Of a DNA stretch of 64,000 bases, positions 26,203 through 35,305 are shown piece by piece; within the stretch, counting starts at the first letter, position 1, and each line of letters starts with the position of its first letter. The notes under the pieces are model-generated. The model was not told the DNA's origin. It made no database searches and was given only the letters and a program-made list of their open reading frames with translations. The position numbers and the translations under genes were made by a program. This DNA comes from Streptomyces spororaveus (GTDB taxonomy: Bacteria; Actinomycetota; Actinomycetes; Streptomycetales; Streptomycetaceae). The DNA is taken from contig NZ_BNED01000005.1 in the NCBI RefSeq assembly GCF_016755875.1, positions 434,001 to 498,000 of the forward strand, read 5' to 3'.

Positions 26203-27296
26203 ACCACGGAAACCCCGGGGACCACGACCGGGACCAGGACCACGTACTCCTGCGGACCGAGGGCCACACCGCGTACATCACCCTCAACCGCCCCCAGGCG
26301 CTCAACGCCCTCACCCGTCCCATGGTGCTGCGCATCGACGAGGCGCTCGCCGGCTGGCAGCACGACCCGGCCGTCGCGGCCGTCGTCGTCGAGGGCGCCG
26401 GCGAACGCGGCCTGTGCGCGGGCGGCGACATCCGCGCGATCTACGAGGACGCCCGCACGGGCGGCACGGCCTCGGCAGCCTTCTGGCGCGACGAGTACCG
26501 GCTCAACGCCCGCATCGCCCGCTACCCCAAGCCGTACGTCGCCCTCATGGACGGCATCGTCATGGGCGGCGGCGTCGGGATCTCGGCCCACGGCACCGTG
26601 CGGATCGTCACCGAACGCTCCCGCGTGGCCATGCCCGAGACCGGCATCGGCTTCGTCCCCGACGTCGGCGGCACGTACCTGCTGGCGCTGGCGCCCGGGG
26701 AACTGGGCACCCACCTCGCCCTGACGGGTGCCCCGGCCGGGGCGGCGGACGCGCTGATCTGCGGCCTCGCCGATCATTTCGTGCCCTCGGAACTGCTGCC
26801 GCGGCTGGCCGCGGACCTGGCGCGGGCCTCCGTACACGAGGTGCTGGAACGGTACGTCGGGACCGCACCCGGTGGCGCGCTCGCCGGTGACCGCGAGTGG
26901 ATCGACCACTGCTACGCGGCCGACACGGTGGAGGACATCGTGGAGCGCCTGCTCCGCAGCGGCGTCCCGGCGGCGGAGAAAGCCGCGGCCACGCTCGGGG
27001 CCAAGTCCCCCACGGCGCTCAAGGTGACCCTGGCCGCCCTGCGCCGGGTACGCGAACTCGGCCCGCTGGAAAGGGCTCTGGAGCAGGAGTACCGGATCTC
27101 CTGCGCGGCGCTGTCCTCCCCCGACCTGGTCGAGGGGATCCGCGCGCAGGTCGTCGACAAGGACCGCAGCCCGCGGTGGTCGCCGCCCTCCCTGGCGGAG
27201 GTGGGCCCGGTGGACGTGGAACGGTTCTTCGCCCCGCTCGGCGCGCGCGAACTGGGGCTGACCCATGCGGAATCGACTCAGGAGGTGCCCTGGTGA
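26199..27296 (+). CDS. 3-hydroxyisobutyryl-CoA hydrolase
   Basis: A 365-residue crotonase-fold protein, longer than the ~260 residues of enoyl-CoA hydratases, as expected for 3-hydroxyisobutyryl-CoA hydrolases. Diagnostic blocks are TLNRPQALNALTRPMV, GLCAGGDIRAIYEDA (oxyanion hole), MDGIVMGGGVGISAHG, RVAMPETGIGFVPDVGGTYLL and, near the C-terminus, LSSPDLVEGIRAQVVDKDRSPRW. It hydrolyses 3-hydroxyisobutyryl-CoA to free 3-hydroxyisobutyrate, the substrate of mmsB, which follows. Starts at ATG 26199, overlapping the previous stop (ATGA). Confidence 0.92.
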   Translation: MNHGNPGDHDRDQDHVLLRTEGHTAYITLNRPQALNALTRPMVLRIDEALAGWQHDPAVAAVVVEGAGERGLCAGGDIRAIYEDARTGGTASAAFWRDEYRLNARIARYPKPYVALMDGIVMGGGVGISAHGTVRIVTERSRVAMPETGIGFVPDVGGTYLLALAPGELGTHLALTGAPAGAADALICGLADHFVPSELLPRLAADLARASVHEVLERYVGTAPGGALAGDREWIDHCYAADTVEDIVERLLRSGVPAAEKAAATLGAKSPTALKVTLAALRRVRELGPLERALEQEYRISCAALSSPDLVEGIRAQVVDKDRSPRWSPPSLAEVGPVDVERFFAPLGARELGLTHAESTQEVPW

Positions 27297-28195
27297 GCAC
27301 GACCGTGGCGTTCGTCGGACTGGGCCACATGGGTGGCCCGATGGCGGCCAACCTCGTCGGGGCCGGACACCGCGTCCTCGGCTTCGACCTGGTGCCCGAG
27401 CTGCTGGCCGCTGCCGCGGCGACGGGGGTGGAGCCGGCGGTCTCGGCCGCCGCCGCGGCCGCCGACGCCGACGTGGTGATCACCATGCTGCCGGCGGGCG
27501 GACACGTCCTCGCCCTGTACGGGGAGGGCGGCCTGCTCGGCGCCGCGCGGCCCGGCACCCTGTTCGTCGACTGCTCGACCATCGACGTGGCCGACGCGCG
27601 GGCGGCGCACGAGGCCGCCGGGGCGGCCGGTCACCGGTCCCTCGACGCGCCCGTCTCGGGCGGGGTGGTCGGCGCGCGGGCGGCGAGCCTCACCTTCATG
27701 GCGGGCGGCGGCGCCGAGGAGTTCGCGGCGGCGCAGCCGCTGCTCGGGGCGATGGGCAGGAAGGCCGTGCACTGCGGGGCGGCGGGCGCCGGGCAGGCCG
27801 CGAAGATCTGCAACAACATGATCCTCGCCGTCTCGATGATCGGTGTGAGCGAGGCCTTCGTCCTCGCCGAGAGCCTCGGCCTGGACCACCAGGCCCTCTA
27901 CGACGTGGCGTCCACCGCCTCCGGCCAGTGCTGGGCCCTCACCGTCAACTGCCCCGTGCCCGGACCGGTTCCGGGCAGCCCCGCCAACCGTGACTACCTG
28001 CCCGGCTTCGCCGCGCCCCTGATGGCCAAGGACCTCGCCCTGGCGGCGAACGCCCTGCGGGCCGGCGGGGTGGAGGCTCCGCTGGGCCTGAAAGCCGCCG
28101 AGCTGTACGCCGACTTCGCCGCGGGCGAGGGCGCCGGCCTCGACTTCTCGGCGATCGTCCACACCCTGCGACCCCGGAACGGAACATCCGCATGA
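27293..28195 (+). CDS. mmsB: 3-hydroxyisobutyrate dehydrogenase
   Basis: A 300-residue NAD-dependent beta-hydroxyacid dehydrogenase. Rossmann start [21 protein letters not shown], substrate block [19 protein letters not shown], catalytic helix [20 protein letters not shown] containing the key lysine, and [14 protein letters not shown]. It oxidises 3-hydroxyisobutyrate to methylmalonate semialdehyde, the substrate of MmsA at the head of the operon. GTG 27293 follows a strong AGGAGGTG and overlaps the preceding stop. Confidence 0.95.
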   Translation: MSTTVAFVGLGHMGGPMAANLVGAGHRVLGFDLVPELLAAAAATGVEPAVSAAAAAADADVVITMLPAGGHVLALYGEGGLLGAARPGTLFVDCSTIDVADARAAHEAAGAAGHRSLDAPVSGGVVGARAASLTFMAGGGAEEFAAAQPLLGAMGRKAVHCGAAGAGQAAKICNNMILAVSMIGVSEAFVLAESLGLDHQALYDVASTASGQCWALTVNCPVPGPVPGSPANRDYLPGFAAPLMAKDLALAANALRAGGVEAPLGLKAAELYADFAAGEGAGLDFSAIVHTLRPRNGTSA

Positions 28196-28965
28196 CCTAC
28201 GAAACCGTCCTGCTGGAGCGCAAGGGCCGGGTGGCCCTCCTCACCCTCCACCGGCCGGAGGCCCTCAACGCCCTCGACCTCCGGGTGATGACCGAGGTGG
28301 TGGCCGCCGCGGAGGAACTGGACCGGGACCCGGAGGTCGGCTGCATCGTGCTGACCGGCTCCGCGAAGGCCTTCGCGGCCGGCGCCGACATCAAGGAGAT
28401 GCGGCCGCGCAGCTACATGGACATGTACCTCTCGGACTGGTTCACGACGTGGGACCGGCTCGGCCAGGTCCGTACGCCCACCCTCGCGGCGGTCTCCGGC
28501 TACGCCCTGGGCGGCGGCTGCGAGCTCGCCATGATGTGCGACATCCTGCTCGCCGCGGACACCGCGAGGTTCGGGCAACCCGAGATCAAGCTCGGGGTGA
28601 TCCCGGGGATCGGGGGTTCCCAGCGGCTCACCCGGGCCGTCGGCAAGGCCAAGGCGATGGAACTGTGCCTGACGGGCCGCACCATGGACGCGGTCGAGGC
28701 CGAACGGGCCGGCCTGGTCTCCCGGATCGTCCCGGCCGACGAGTTGCTGTCCGAGGCCCTCGCGGTCGCCGAGACCGTCGCCGGGATGTCGAAGCCGGTC
28801 GCGATGATGGCCAAGGAGGCCGTGAACCGGGCCTTCGAGACCACCCTCGCCGAGGGCGTCCGCTTCGAACGCCGGCTGTTCCACGCGGCCTTCGCCACGG
28901 CCGACCAGGAGGAGGGCATGTCCGCCTTCGTGGACAAGCGCCCGCCCCGCTTCACGCACCGCTGA
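28192..28965 (+). CDS. Enoyl-CoA hydratase
   Basis: A 257-residue crotonase. Oxyanion-hole loop [26 protein letters not shown], catalytic-glutamate region [20 protein letters not shown] and the second glutamate nearby (as in EchA8/FadB-type hydratases), then [19 protein letters not shown]. It would hydrate methacrylyl-CoA to 3-hydroxyisobutyryl-CoA, filling the one step not covered by the other operon genes. ATG 28192 overlaps the mmsB stop by four bases. Last gene of the operon. Confidence 0.92.
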   Translation: MTYETVLLERKGRVALLTLHRPEALNALDLRVMTEVVAAAEELDRDPEVGCIVLTGSAKAFAAGADIKEMRPRSYMDMYLSDWFTTWDRLGQVRTPTLAAVSGYALGGGCELAMMCDILLAADTARFGQPEIKLGVIPGIGGSQRLTRAVGKAKAMELCLTGRTMDAVEAERAGLVSRIVPADELLSEALAVAETVAGMSKPVAMMAKEAVNRAFETTLAEGVRFERRLFHAAFATADQEEGMSAFVDKRPPRFTHR

Positions 28966-29161
28966 GCCACGCGCGGGGACCGGGTGCGAAGCCTCCGTGC
29001 CCAGTACGGCGCCGGCGAACAGTCCTGCGGCCATCCTCGGGAGGCGACGACGGAGCCGATGTACTTGTTCATCGACTCCGTACCGCCGAGAGCGGTCGCA
29101 AGAGCCGAAACCGGCCAGAGGCGTACTTCCGGCATTTCCCTTCGGATCGGACTGCGGCCGC

Positions 29162-29184
29162 CGCATTGTTCGGGGAATGTACGG
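29162..29184. promoter_or_regulatory. 23-bp site, copy 1 (upstream of the response regulator)
   Basis: A 23-base sequence (core TTGTTCGGGGAATGTACGG) that recurs exactly in reverse orientation at 31350-31372. Its centre is TTC-GGG-GAA, a small palindrome with 3-base spacer. It lies about 40 bases before the -10 of the response-regulator gene and is a candidate binding site for that regulator. Confidence 0.75.
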
Positions 29185-29222
29185 ATGGCGGCGCGCCCAC
29201 CGGAAGGGCGGGGCGGCCCGGT

Positions 29223-29228
29223 TAGCAT
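29223..29228 (+). promoter_or_regulatory. -10 box (TAGCAT) of the two-component operon
   Basis: TAGCAT lies 31 bases before the response-regulator ATG, with the 23-bp site just upstream. Confidence 0.45.
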
Positions 29229-29259
29229 CGATGCTGCCAACCGCGGCTGAGAGGCAGTG

Positions 29260-29949
29260 ATGACGGAGTCCAGGGGCCTCGTACTGATCGTCGAGGACGA
29301 GCGCCACATCTCCGACGTGCAGCGCCTCTATCTGACCCGCGAGGGTTTCGGTGTCCACGTCGAGGCCGACGGGTCCGCCGGTCTCGCGGCGGCGCGGCGC
29401 ATGCACCCGGTGGCGATCGTCCTGGACATCGGCCTGCCCGGCATGGACGGCATCGCCTTCTGCCGCGCACTGCGGGACGCCGGCGACTGGACACCGGTCC
29501 TGCTGGTCACCGCCCGCGGTGAGGAGGCCGACCGGATCCTCGGCCTCGAACTCGGCGCGGACGACTACCTGACCAAGCCGTTCTCACCGCGCGAGCTGGT
29601 CGCCCGGGTCAAGACCGTACTGCGCCGGGCGGCCGGCCCGCCGGGTCCGCCGCCGACCGGGAGCGCCGGCCGCCTGAGCGTGGACCCGGTCAGCCGTACC
29701 GTCCGCCGCGACGGCGAGCCGGTCGAGCTCACCGCCACCGAGTTCAACCTGCTCTCCCACCTCCTGCGGCACGCGGGCCAGGTCTTCACCCGCGAGCAAC
29801 TGCTCTCCCAGGTATGGGGGTACCCCGGCTACCGGGACACCCGCATGGTCGACGTCTTCGTCTCGCAGGTACGCGCCAAGCTCGGCGACGCGAGCCCGAT
29901 CCGTACGGTCCGCGGCGTCGGGTACAGCGCGACGGCTCCCGGCCCGTGA
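29260..29949 (+). CDS. OmpR/PhoB-family response regulator
   Basis: A 229-residue regulator. The receiver domain has the acidic pair in IVEDERH, the phospho-acceptor aspartate in AIVLDIGLPGMDG, the switch threonine region LLVTARGEE and lysine in YLTKPFSPRELVAR. The C-terminal winged helix is recognisable in VELTATEFNLLSHLLRHAGQ and GYRDTRMVDVFVSQVRAKLG. ATG 29260 has GAGAGG five bases upstream; GTG 29257 is in the same frame. Coupled to its kinase by a four-base overlap. The 23-bp site upstream and before mmpL suggests autoregulation and control of the downstream transport genes. Confidence 0.92.
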   Translation: MTESRGLVLIVEDERHISDVQRLYLTREGFGVHVEADGSAGLAAARRMHPVAIVLDIGLPGMDGIAFCRALRDAGDWTPVLLVTARGEEADRILGLELGADDYLTKPFSPRELVARVKTVLRRAAGPPGPPPTGSAGRLSVDPVSRTVRRDGEPVELTATEFNLLSHLLRHAGQVFTREQLLSQVWGYPGYRDTRMVDVFVSQVRAKLGDASPIRTVRGVGYSATAPGP

Positions 29950-31322
29950 ACCGCGCCGGCCCTGGCTCCCTCGCACGCAAGATCGTGGTGCTGACCACCG
30001 TGGTGGCGGCGCTCGCGGTGGCCCTCACCGGACTGATCGCCTGGCAGACCGCCGCACACGGGGCCGAACAGCGCGAGCGTGACCAGCTGGCACGCCAGGC
30101 GACGGTGCTCAGCCGCCTGCCGGCCGTGTCCGAGGCGCTGTTCACCGGCGCCCAGGTCCTGGCAGGGCCCAACGGGGTGCAGATCGCGGTCATCGCCCCG
30201 GACGGCGCCGTCCACGGAACCGCCGGCCCCGCCGTCGACAGGACGTCCAAATCGGCCCTGCTGGCAGGGGATCCGGTCTCCACCACCGGCATCCTCGGCG
30301 GCCAGGAGGTGCTGCTGGTCGGGCAGCCCGCCGTACGCGGCGGAGCGGTGGTGCTGACCGAGCCGTACACGGTCGTCACCGAGGACACGAACCGGATCCG
30401 CCGCAACGTCGTCGTCCCGCTGGTCGTCGGCATGCTCGGCGCGGCCCTGGCCGGAGCGCTCCTCGCCCGCCGGATCGCCCGTCCGCTCGTGACGGCCGCA
30501 CAGATCGCGCACCGGCTCGCCGACGGCGAACGCGGCGTACCGGCCCCGGTCGACGGCCCCCGGGAGACCGCGGACATCGGGCGCGCCCTCAACGTGCTGG
30601 ACGAGGCGCTGGCCCACAGCGAGAACCGGCAGCGCGAGTTCCTGCTCTCCGTCTCCCACGATCTGCGCACCCCGCTGACCGCGCTCCAGGGATACGCCGA
30701 GGCACTCGCCGACGGCCTGATCGAGCCGGATCGGGTACCCGAGGTCGGCGGCATCCTGGCCGACGAGACCCGGCGCCTGGACCGGTTCCTCGGGGACCTG
30801 CTGGACCTGGCCCGGCTGGAGGCCGACGACTTCCGCCTGGACGTGGCCCCGGCCGACCTCACCGCGCTCGTCTCCGAGGCCGCCGCGTTCTGGACCGGAC
30901 TGTGCGCACGCCACGGCGTCGACCTCCGGCTCGAACGGCCGGACCGGCCCGTCGTCGTCGCGACGGACGCCTTCCGGGTCCGGCAGCTGATCGACGGGCT
31001 GGTGCAGAACGCGCTGCGGGTCACCCCCGAGGGAGCGCCCCTGGTCCTCGCCGTCCGCGCGAGTGCCACGGGCGGCGGGGCCGAACTGCAGGTCCGTGAC
31101 GGCGGGCCCGGACTCACCGACGACGACGTACGCATCGCCTTCGACCACGGCGCCCTCCACGAGCGCTACCGGAACACCCGCCCGGTCGGCAGCGGCCTGG
31201 GGCTGGCCATCGCCCACCGCCTGACCGGCCGACTCGGCGCCGGCATCCGGGTCGAGGGCCACGGCCCCGAAGGCGGCGCCTGCTTCACGGTCACCCTCCC
31301 GCCGGAGCCCGCCCCCGCGTGA
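29946..31322 (+). CDS. Sensor histidine kinase (two-TM, HAMP)
   Basis: A 458-residue membrane kinase. TM1 is about residues 12-33 (KIVVLTTVVAALAVALTGLI), an extracytoplasmic region follows, and TM2 is about 155-178 (VVVPLVVGMLGAALAGALLA). A HAMP linker leads to the HisKA domain with the phospho-acceptor in EFLLSVSHDLRTPLTALQGY, then an ATPase domain with the N box LVQNALRVTPEG, the G1 box RDGGPGLTDDD and GSGLGLAIAHRL. It starts at GTG 29946 within the regulator stop. It phosphorylates the partner regulator in response to an unknown envelope signal. Confidence 0.92.
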   Translation: MNRAGPGSLARKIVVLTTVVAALAVALTGLIAWQTAAHGAEQRERDQLARQATVLSRLPAVSEALFTGAQVLAGPNGVQIAVIAPDGAVHGTAGPAVDRTSKSALLAGDPVSTTGILGGQEVLLVGQPAVRGGAVVLTEPYTVVTEDTNRIRRNVVVPLVVGMLGAALAGALLARRIARPLVTAAQIAHRLADGERGVPAPVDGPRETADIGRALNVLDEALAHSENRQREFLLSVSHDLRTPLTALQGYAEALADGLIEPDRVPEVGGILADETRRLDRFLGDLLDLARLEADDFRLDVAPADLTALVSEAAAFWTGLCARHGVDLRLERPDRPVVVATDAFRVRQLIDGLVQNALRVTPEGAPLVLAVRASATGGGAELQVRDGGPGLTDDDVRIAFDHGALHERYRNTRPVGSGLGLAIAHRLTGRLGAGIRVEGHGPEGGACFTVTLPPEPAPA

Positions 31323-31349
31323 GCCCGGCGGGGGCCCGGCGGGAGCCTC

Positions 31350-31372
31350 CCGTACATTCCCCGAACAATGCG
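31350..31372. promoter_or_regulatory. 23-bp site, copy 2 (upstream of mmpL)
   Basis: The exact reverse complement of 29162-29184, placed 38 bases before the mmpL start and just ahead of the expected -35 region. Two identical sites flanking the two-component genes argue that this system controls both itself and mmpL. Confidence 0.75.
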
Positions 31373-31410
31373 CCCACGGCCCCCTTACACACACCGCGCA
31401 CAGTGGCCCC

Positions 31411-33672
31411 ATGAACACTCAATCGGCCCAGCGGCCGGGACTCCTGCACCGGAGCGGGCACTGGTGCGCCCGGCACGCCTGGCGGGTCGTCGCCCTGTGG
31501 GTACTGGCACTGGTCGGCCTCGGGCTCGCCAACCACACGTGGGGCGGCTCCTACGCGGACAGCTTCTCCCTCCCCGGTACCAGCACCCAGACGGGTGCCG
31601 ACCTGCTGACCGCCCACACCACCGGGTCCGGCGGCACGGCCTCCGCCATCGTGATCACGACCGAGGAGGGCGCGGTCACCGATCACCGGGCGGCGATCGG
31701 CACGGCCGTCGCCGATCTGGGCCGGCTCCCGGACGTCCTGTCGGTGACCGACCCGCTCACCACCCCGGGGGCGGTCTCCCCGGACGGCGGGACCGCCCAG
31801 GTGACCGTGCGCTTCGACGGGAACCCGGCGAGTTTCGACCCCGCCTACCTCGCCGAGGTGGACCGCGCCGTCGAACCGCTGCGCGCCGACGACGTCACCG
31901 TCGAGTACGGGGCCCCGCTCGGCCAGCTGGCCAGCCCGAAGTCCGCCGACCGCGCCTCGGAGGCGATCGGCCTGGCCGTCGCCGTGCTCGTCCTGCTGAT
32001 CGGCTTCGGCAGCGTCGCCGCCACCGGCCTGCCCCTGGTGACGGCCGTGATCGGCCTGGCCGTGAGCCTGTCCGGGCTCGGGCTGCTCGCCGGGCACTTC
32101 GGCTTCGCCCAGGCGGCCCCGACCCTGGCCGCGATGATGGGCCTCGGCGTCGGCATCGACTACGCGCTCTTCCTCGCCACCCGCTACCGGGCGCTGCTGC
32201 ACGCCGGAACCGAACCCGCCGAGGCGGTCGGCCGTACGGTCGCCACCAGCGGCCGGGCCGTGCTGGTCGCCGCCGCCACCGTGGCCATGGCCCTGGGCGG
32301 GCTCTGCGCCTCCGGCGTGGGCTTCATCGGCGCCCTCGGTGTCGCCGCCGGACTCAGTGTCCTCGTGGCCGCCGCGGCCTCCGTGACGCTGACCCCCGCC
32401 CTGCTGGGCCTGCTCGGCCGCCGCATCGACCGCTTCCACGTCCGCGAGCCGGTCGCGGAACCGACCGGTGAGGCCGACGTCTGGCACCGCTGGGCCGTCC
32501 GGGTGAGCCGCCGCCCGTGGCTGTTCCTCGTCAGCGGCCTGCTCGTCCTCGGCGTGCTCGCCGTCCCCGTCGCGTCAATGCAGCTCGGACACGTCGATGC
32601 CGGCGCCCAGTCCACCAGCCGGACCGACCGCCGCGCCTACGACCTGATCACCGAGGGCTTCGGTCCCGGTGCCAACGGCCCGCTCACCGTCGTCACCCAC
32701 CTCGACAGCCGGCACGTCGAGAGCGAGAGCCTGCGCCAGGACCTCGCGGCCTCGCTCCGGCGCGATCTGGCCGCCGTACCGGGCGTCGCCTCCGTCACTC
32801 CCCCAGTCCCCAGCCCCGACCACGCCCTGATCGTCACCACGGTGGTTCCCACCACCGGCCCGCAGGACGCGGCCACCGCCGACCTGATCCACACCCTGCA
32901 GGACGAGACGGTGCCGCGGACGCTGTCGGGCACGGGGGCCACCGGCTACGTCACCGGCACGACCGCCGCCGCCCAGACCTTCACCGACACCCTCGCCGCC
33001 AAACTCCCCCTGATCATCGCCGTGGTCGTCGCCGCCGCGTTCCTGCTGCTGCTCACCGTGTTCCGCAGCCCGCTCGTGGCGCTCAAGGCCGCCGTGCTCA
33101 ATCTCTTCTCCATCGCCGCCGCCTACGGCGTGGTCGTCGCGGTGTTCCAATGGGGCTGGGGAGGCGCACTGCTGGGCATCACCGAGAAGGTGCCCGTCGA
33201 GTCCTACGTACCGATGATGATGTTCGCGATCGTCTTCGGGCTCTCCATGGACTACGAGGTCTTCCTGCTCTCCCGGATCCGCGAGACCTGGCTGCGGTAC
33301 GGGGACAACCACCTGGCCGTCGCCACCGGACTCGCCGCCACCGCCCGCGTCATCACCTGCGCGGCGCTGATCATGACCAGCGTGTTCCTGGCGTTCCTGC
33401 TCTCCACCAACGTCGCCGTCAAGATGCTCGCGCTGGGCCTCGGCGTCAGCGTCGTCATCGACGCCACCGTGGTGCGCCTGCTGCTGGTGCCCGCGTCCAT
33501 GTACCTCCTCGGGCGCGCCAACTGGTGGCTCCCCGGCTGGCTGGACCGCTTCCTTCCTCATCTCGACCCCGAGGGGCCCGCCGCCGGGCCCGAGCCCGCC
33601 GCCGGATCGGATCCCGCGCCGGAGACCGGTACCGAGCCCGGTCTGGCGCCCGCCCGAGGAGACCTCCGATGA
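31411..33672 (+). CDS. MmpL-family RND transporter
   Basis: A 753-residue membrane protein with the RND arrangement: TM1 (VVALWVLALVGLGLA), a large external loop, then TM2-6 including the duplicated GLGVGIDYALFLATRYR motif, TM7, a second loop, and TM8-12 with VFGLSMDYEVFLLSRIRETW. In MmpL-type proteins these Asp-Tyr pairs serve in proton relay. Typical substrates are lipids, siderophores or other envelope molecules. There is no ribosome-binding site and a CACAGT hexamer ends six bases before the ATG, so it may be leaderless. It is coupled to the DUF2993 gene by a four-base overlap. The C-terminal tail is Pro/Glu/Ala rich. Confidence 0.9.
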   Translation: MNTQSAQRPGLLHRSGHWCARHAWRVVALWVLALVGLGLANHTWGGSYADSFSLPGTSTQTGADLLTAHTTGSGGTASAIVITTEEGAVTDHRAAIGTAVADLGRLPDVLSVTDPLTTPGAVSPDGGTAQVTVRFDGNPASFDPAYLAEVDRAVEPLRADDVTVEYGAPLGQLASPKSADRASEAIGLAVAVLVLLIGFGSVAATGLPLVTAVIGLAVSLSGLGLLAGHFGFAQAAPTLAAMMGLGVGIDYALFLATRYRALLHAGTEPAEAVGRTVATSGRAVLVAAATVAMALGGLCASGVGFIGALGVAAGLSVLVAAAASVTLTPALLGLLGRRIDRFHVREPVAEPTGEADVWHRWAVRVSRRPWLFLVSGLLVLGVLAVPVASMQLGHVDAGAQSTSRTDRRAYDLITEGFGPGANGPLTVVTHLDSRHVESESLRQDLAASLRRDLAAVPGVASVTPPVPSPDHALIVTTVVPTTGPQDAATADLIHTLQDETVPRTLSGTGATGYVTGTTAAAQTFTDTLAAKLPLIIAVVVAAAFLLLLTVFRSPLVALKAAVLNLFSIAAAYGVVVAVFQWGWGGALLGITEKVPVESYVPMMMFAIVFGLSMDYEVFLLSRIRETWLRYGDNHLAVATGLAATARVITCAALIMTSVFLAFLLSTNVAVKMLALGLGVSVVIDATVVRLLLVPASMYLLGRANWWLPGWLDRFLPHLDPEGPAAGPEPAAGSDPAPETGTEPGLAPARGDLR

Positions 33673-34388
33673 AGCACCCCTTGAGGAGGACCTGGGCCGC
33701 CCTGCGCCGCCGTCTCGTCCTCACGGTCACGGTCACCGTGGTCCTGCTGGCCGTCGTGGCCACGGGCACGGCCGAGTACACGGTCCGCCACCGCATCCAG
33801 AACCGTGTCGCGAAGGCGGCCCCGGGTCTCGGCGACGACGTGTCGGTCGGTGTCGCCGACGGCTGGGCCCTGTGGGACCTGGCGCACGGGAGCATCCCCC
33901 GGCTCGACGTCAGCAGCGACGACGCCCGGGTCGGGCGGCTCTCCCAGGTCCGCGTCCGGGCCCGGCTGGACGACGTCCGCCTCGGCGGGACGACCACGGT
34001 CGCCGCCTCCCACGTGGACGTGACGGTCTCCACGCAGTCCCTCGCCGCCGCGATCCGCGGCGCCGTACCGTCTGTGGCGGTGGCCGCGGTCACCACCGAC
34101 CCGGCGAAGGGGACGGTCCTCGCGGACGTCGGCCCGGGCGGTCTCGGGCGGCTGACGCTGCGTCCGGTACTCGCGGACGGCAAGGTCACCCTCGCCGTGG
34201 ACGGGCTCACCCTGTTCGGCCGCCCGGTCCCCACCGACCGGCTCGGGATCGGCGCCGGCGGCTTCGGCCCGCAGGCGGGCGTGCCGAAGGAGTACCCGCT
34301 CGGGCTCGCCGCCACCTCCGCGGAGGTCCGGCCCGACGGTCTGCACGTCGCCCTGTCCGGCGGACCCAGCACCCTGTCCGACGCCTGA
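33669..34388 (+). CDS. DUF2993 (LmeA-like) membrane-anchored lipid-binding protein
   Basis: A 239-residue protein with a single N-terminal TM/signal segment (RRLVLTVTVTVVLLAVVATG) followed by the DUF2993 beta-rich fold: EYTVRHRIQNRVAKAA, then GSIPRLDVSSDDARVG, TVAASHVDVTVSTQSLAAAI and GLTLFGRPVPTDRLG. LmeA in mycobacteria binds phospholipid and is involved in lipoglycan assembly; that function is not shown here. It overlaps mmpL by four bases, so the two may work together on envelope lipids. Confidence 0.82.
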   Translation: MKHPLRRTWAALRRRLVLTVTVTVVLLAVVATGTAEYTVRHRIQNRVAKAAPGLGDDVSVGVADGWALWDLAHGSIPRLDVSSDDARVGRLSQVRVRARLDDVRLGGTTTVAASHVDVTVSTQSLAAAIRGAVPSVAVAAVTTDPAKGTVLADVGPGGLGRLTLRPVLADGKVTLAVDGLTLFGRPVPTDRLGIGAGGFGPQAGVPKEYPLGLAATSAEVRPDGLHVALSGGPSTLSDA

Positions 34389-34515
34389 CGTCCACCGCTC
34401 GACCGCATTCGCCCGGAACGTTCCGTACCCGCCCGGTGGCCGGATCCCGACGCACGACCGAGGCGTTCGACCAACCGTACGCACGGCCCCAGTTGGCGGC
34501 GGGTACGGTTCCGGC

Positions 34516-35247
34516 ATGGATGTTTCCGCAATCAGTTCGACCGAGGACGACGACATCACCCCGGCGGCGGTGATCAAGGACATCGCCCGTCAGCAGCTGG
34601 TGAAGCGGGGCGCCGCCGGACTGTCCCTGGATGCGGTGGTCCGCGACGGCGGCCTTCCCGCCGCCGATGTCGAAGCCGTCTTCCCGCACCGCGACGATCT
34701 GCTGACCGCACTGGTCATCGACGCCTACGACGCGTCCGGCGCGGCGATGGAGCAGGCCGACCGGGCCGCCGCGGAGGGCGGCGCGTCCGGGGGCGCCCGG
34801 CTCCTCGCCGTCACCCGCGCGCTGCGGCGGTGGTCCTTCGAGAACCCCGCCGAGTTCACCCTGATCTACGGCTCACCCGTGCCCGGCTACGACGCCCCGC
34901 AGGACACGGTCCCGGCGGCCTCGCGCACCCCCGCGGTTCTCGCTGGCATCGTGCGCTCCGCGCTGGAGGCCGGTGAACTCACCCCGCCCCGGCGGTCGGT
35001 GCCCGGTCCGCCGCTGCTGCTGCCGGAGGCCGTGCAGCTCTTCGGCGGTGCGCCCGGGGCTCCGTTCGAGGACGTCGTCGAGCGCGGCATGGTCCTGTGG
35101 AGCGGTCTGATCGGCCTCCTGGTGTTCCAGGTCTTCAGCCGTACCCACGACAGTGTCCGGGACGAGGCCGCGTTCTTCGACTACGCCGTCGCCGTGTCCG
35201 CCGAGAGCATCGGCCTCGTGGTCCCCCTGGCCGGGCAGACCGGCTGA
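34516..35247 (+). CDS. TetR/AcrR-family regulator
   Basis: A 243-residue regulator. The N-terminal helix-turn-helix is VIKDIARQQLVKRGAAGLSLDAVV then AADVEAVFPHRDDLLTALV, a slightly variant TetR domain. The C-terminal region, with WSFENPAEFTLIYGSPVPGYDAP and a helical tail, matches the WHG-type ligand domain of TetR proteins. TACGGT ends six bases before the ATG, so the mRNA is probably leaderless. It lies after the mmpL-DUF2993 pair but has its own promoter. Confidence 0.87.
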   Translation: MDVSAISSTEDDDITPAAVIKDIARQQLVKRGAAGLSLDAVVRDGGLPAADVEAVFPHRDDLLTALVIDAYDASGAAMEQADRAAAEGGASGGARLLAVTRALRRWSFENPAEFTLIYGSPVPGYDAPQDTVPAASRTPAVLAGIVRSALEAGELTPPRRSVPGPPLLLPEAVQLFGGAPGAPFEDVVERGMVLWSGLIGLLVFQVFSRTHDSVRDEAAFFDYAVAVSAESIGLVVPLAGQTG

Positions 35248-35305
35248 CCCGACCGACCCATCCGCCCCGCGCGCGACCCACGCGACACCGGCAGAAATCC
35301 AGGAC

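Noticed and set aside
28966..29256. Possible small gene in the gap before the response regulator
   Set aside because: No frame has both a ribosome-binding site and coding-like content; the region is better explained by the 23-bp site and promoter.
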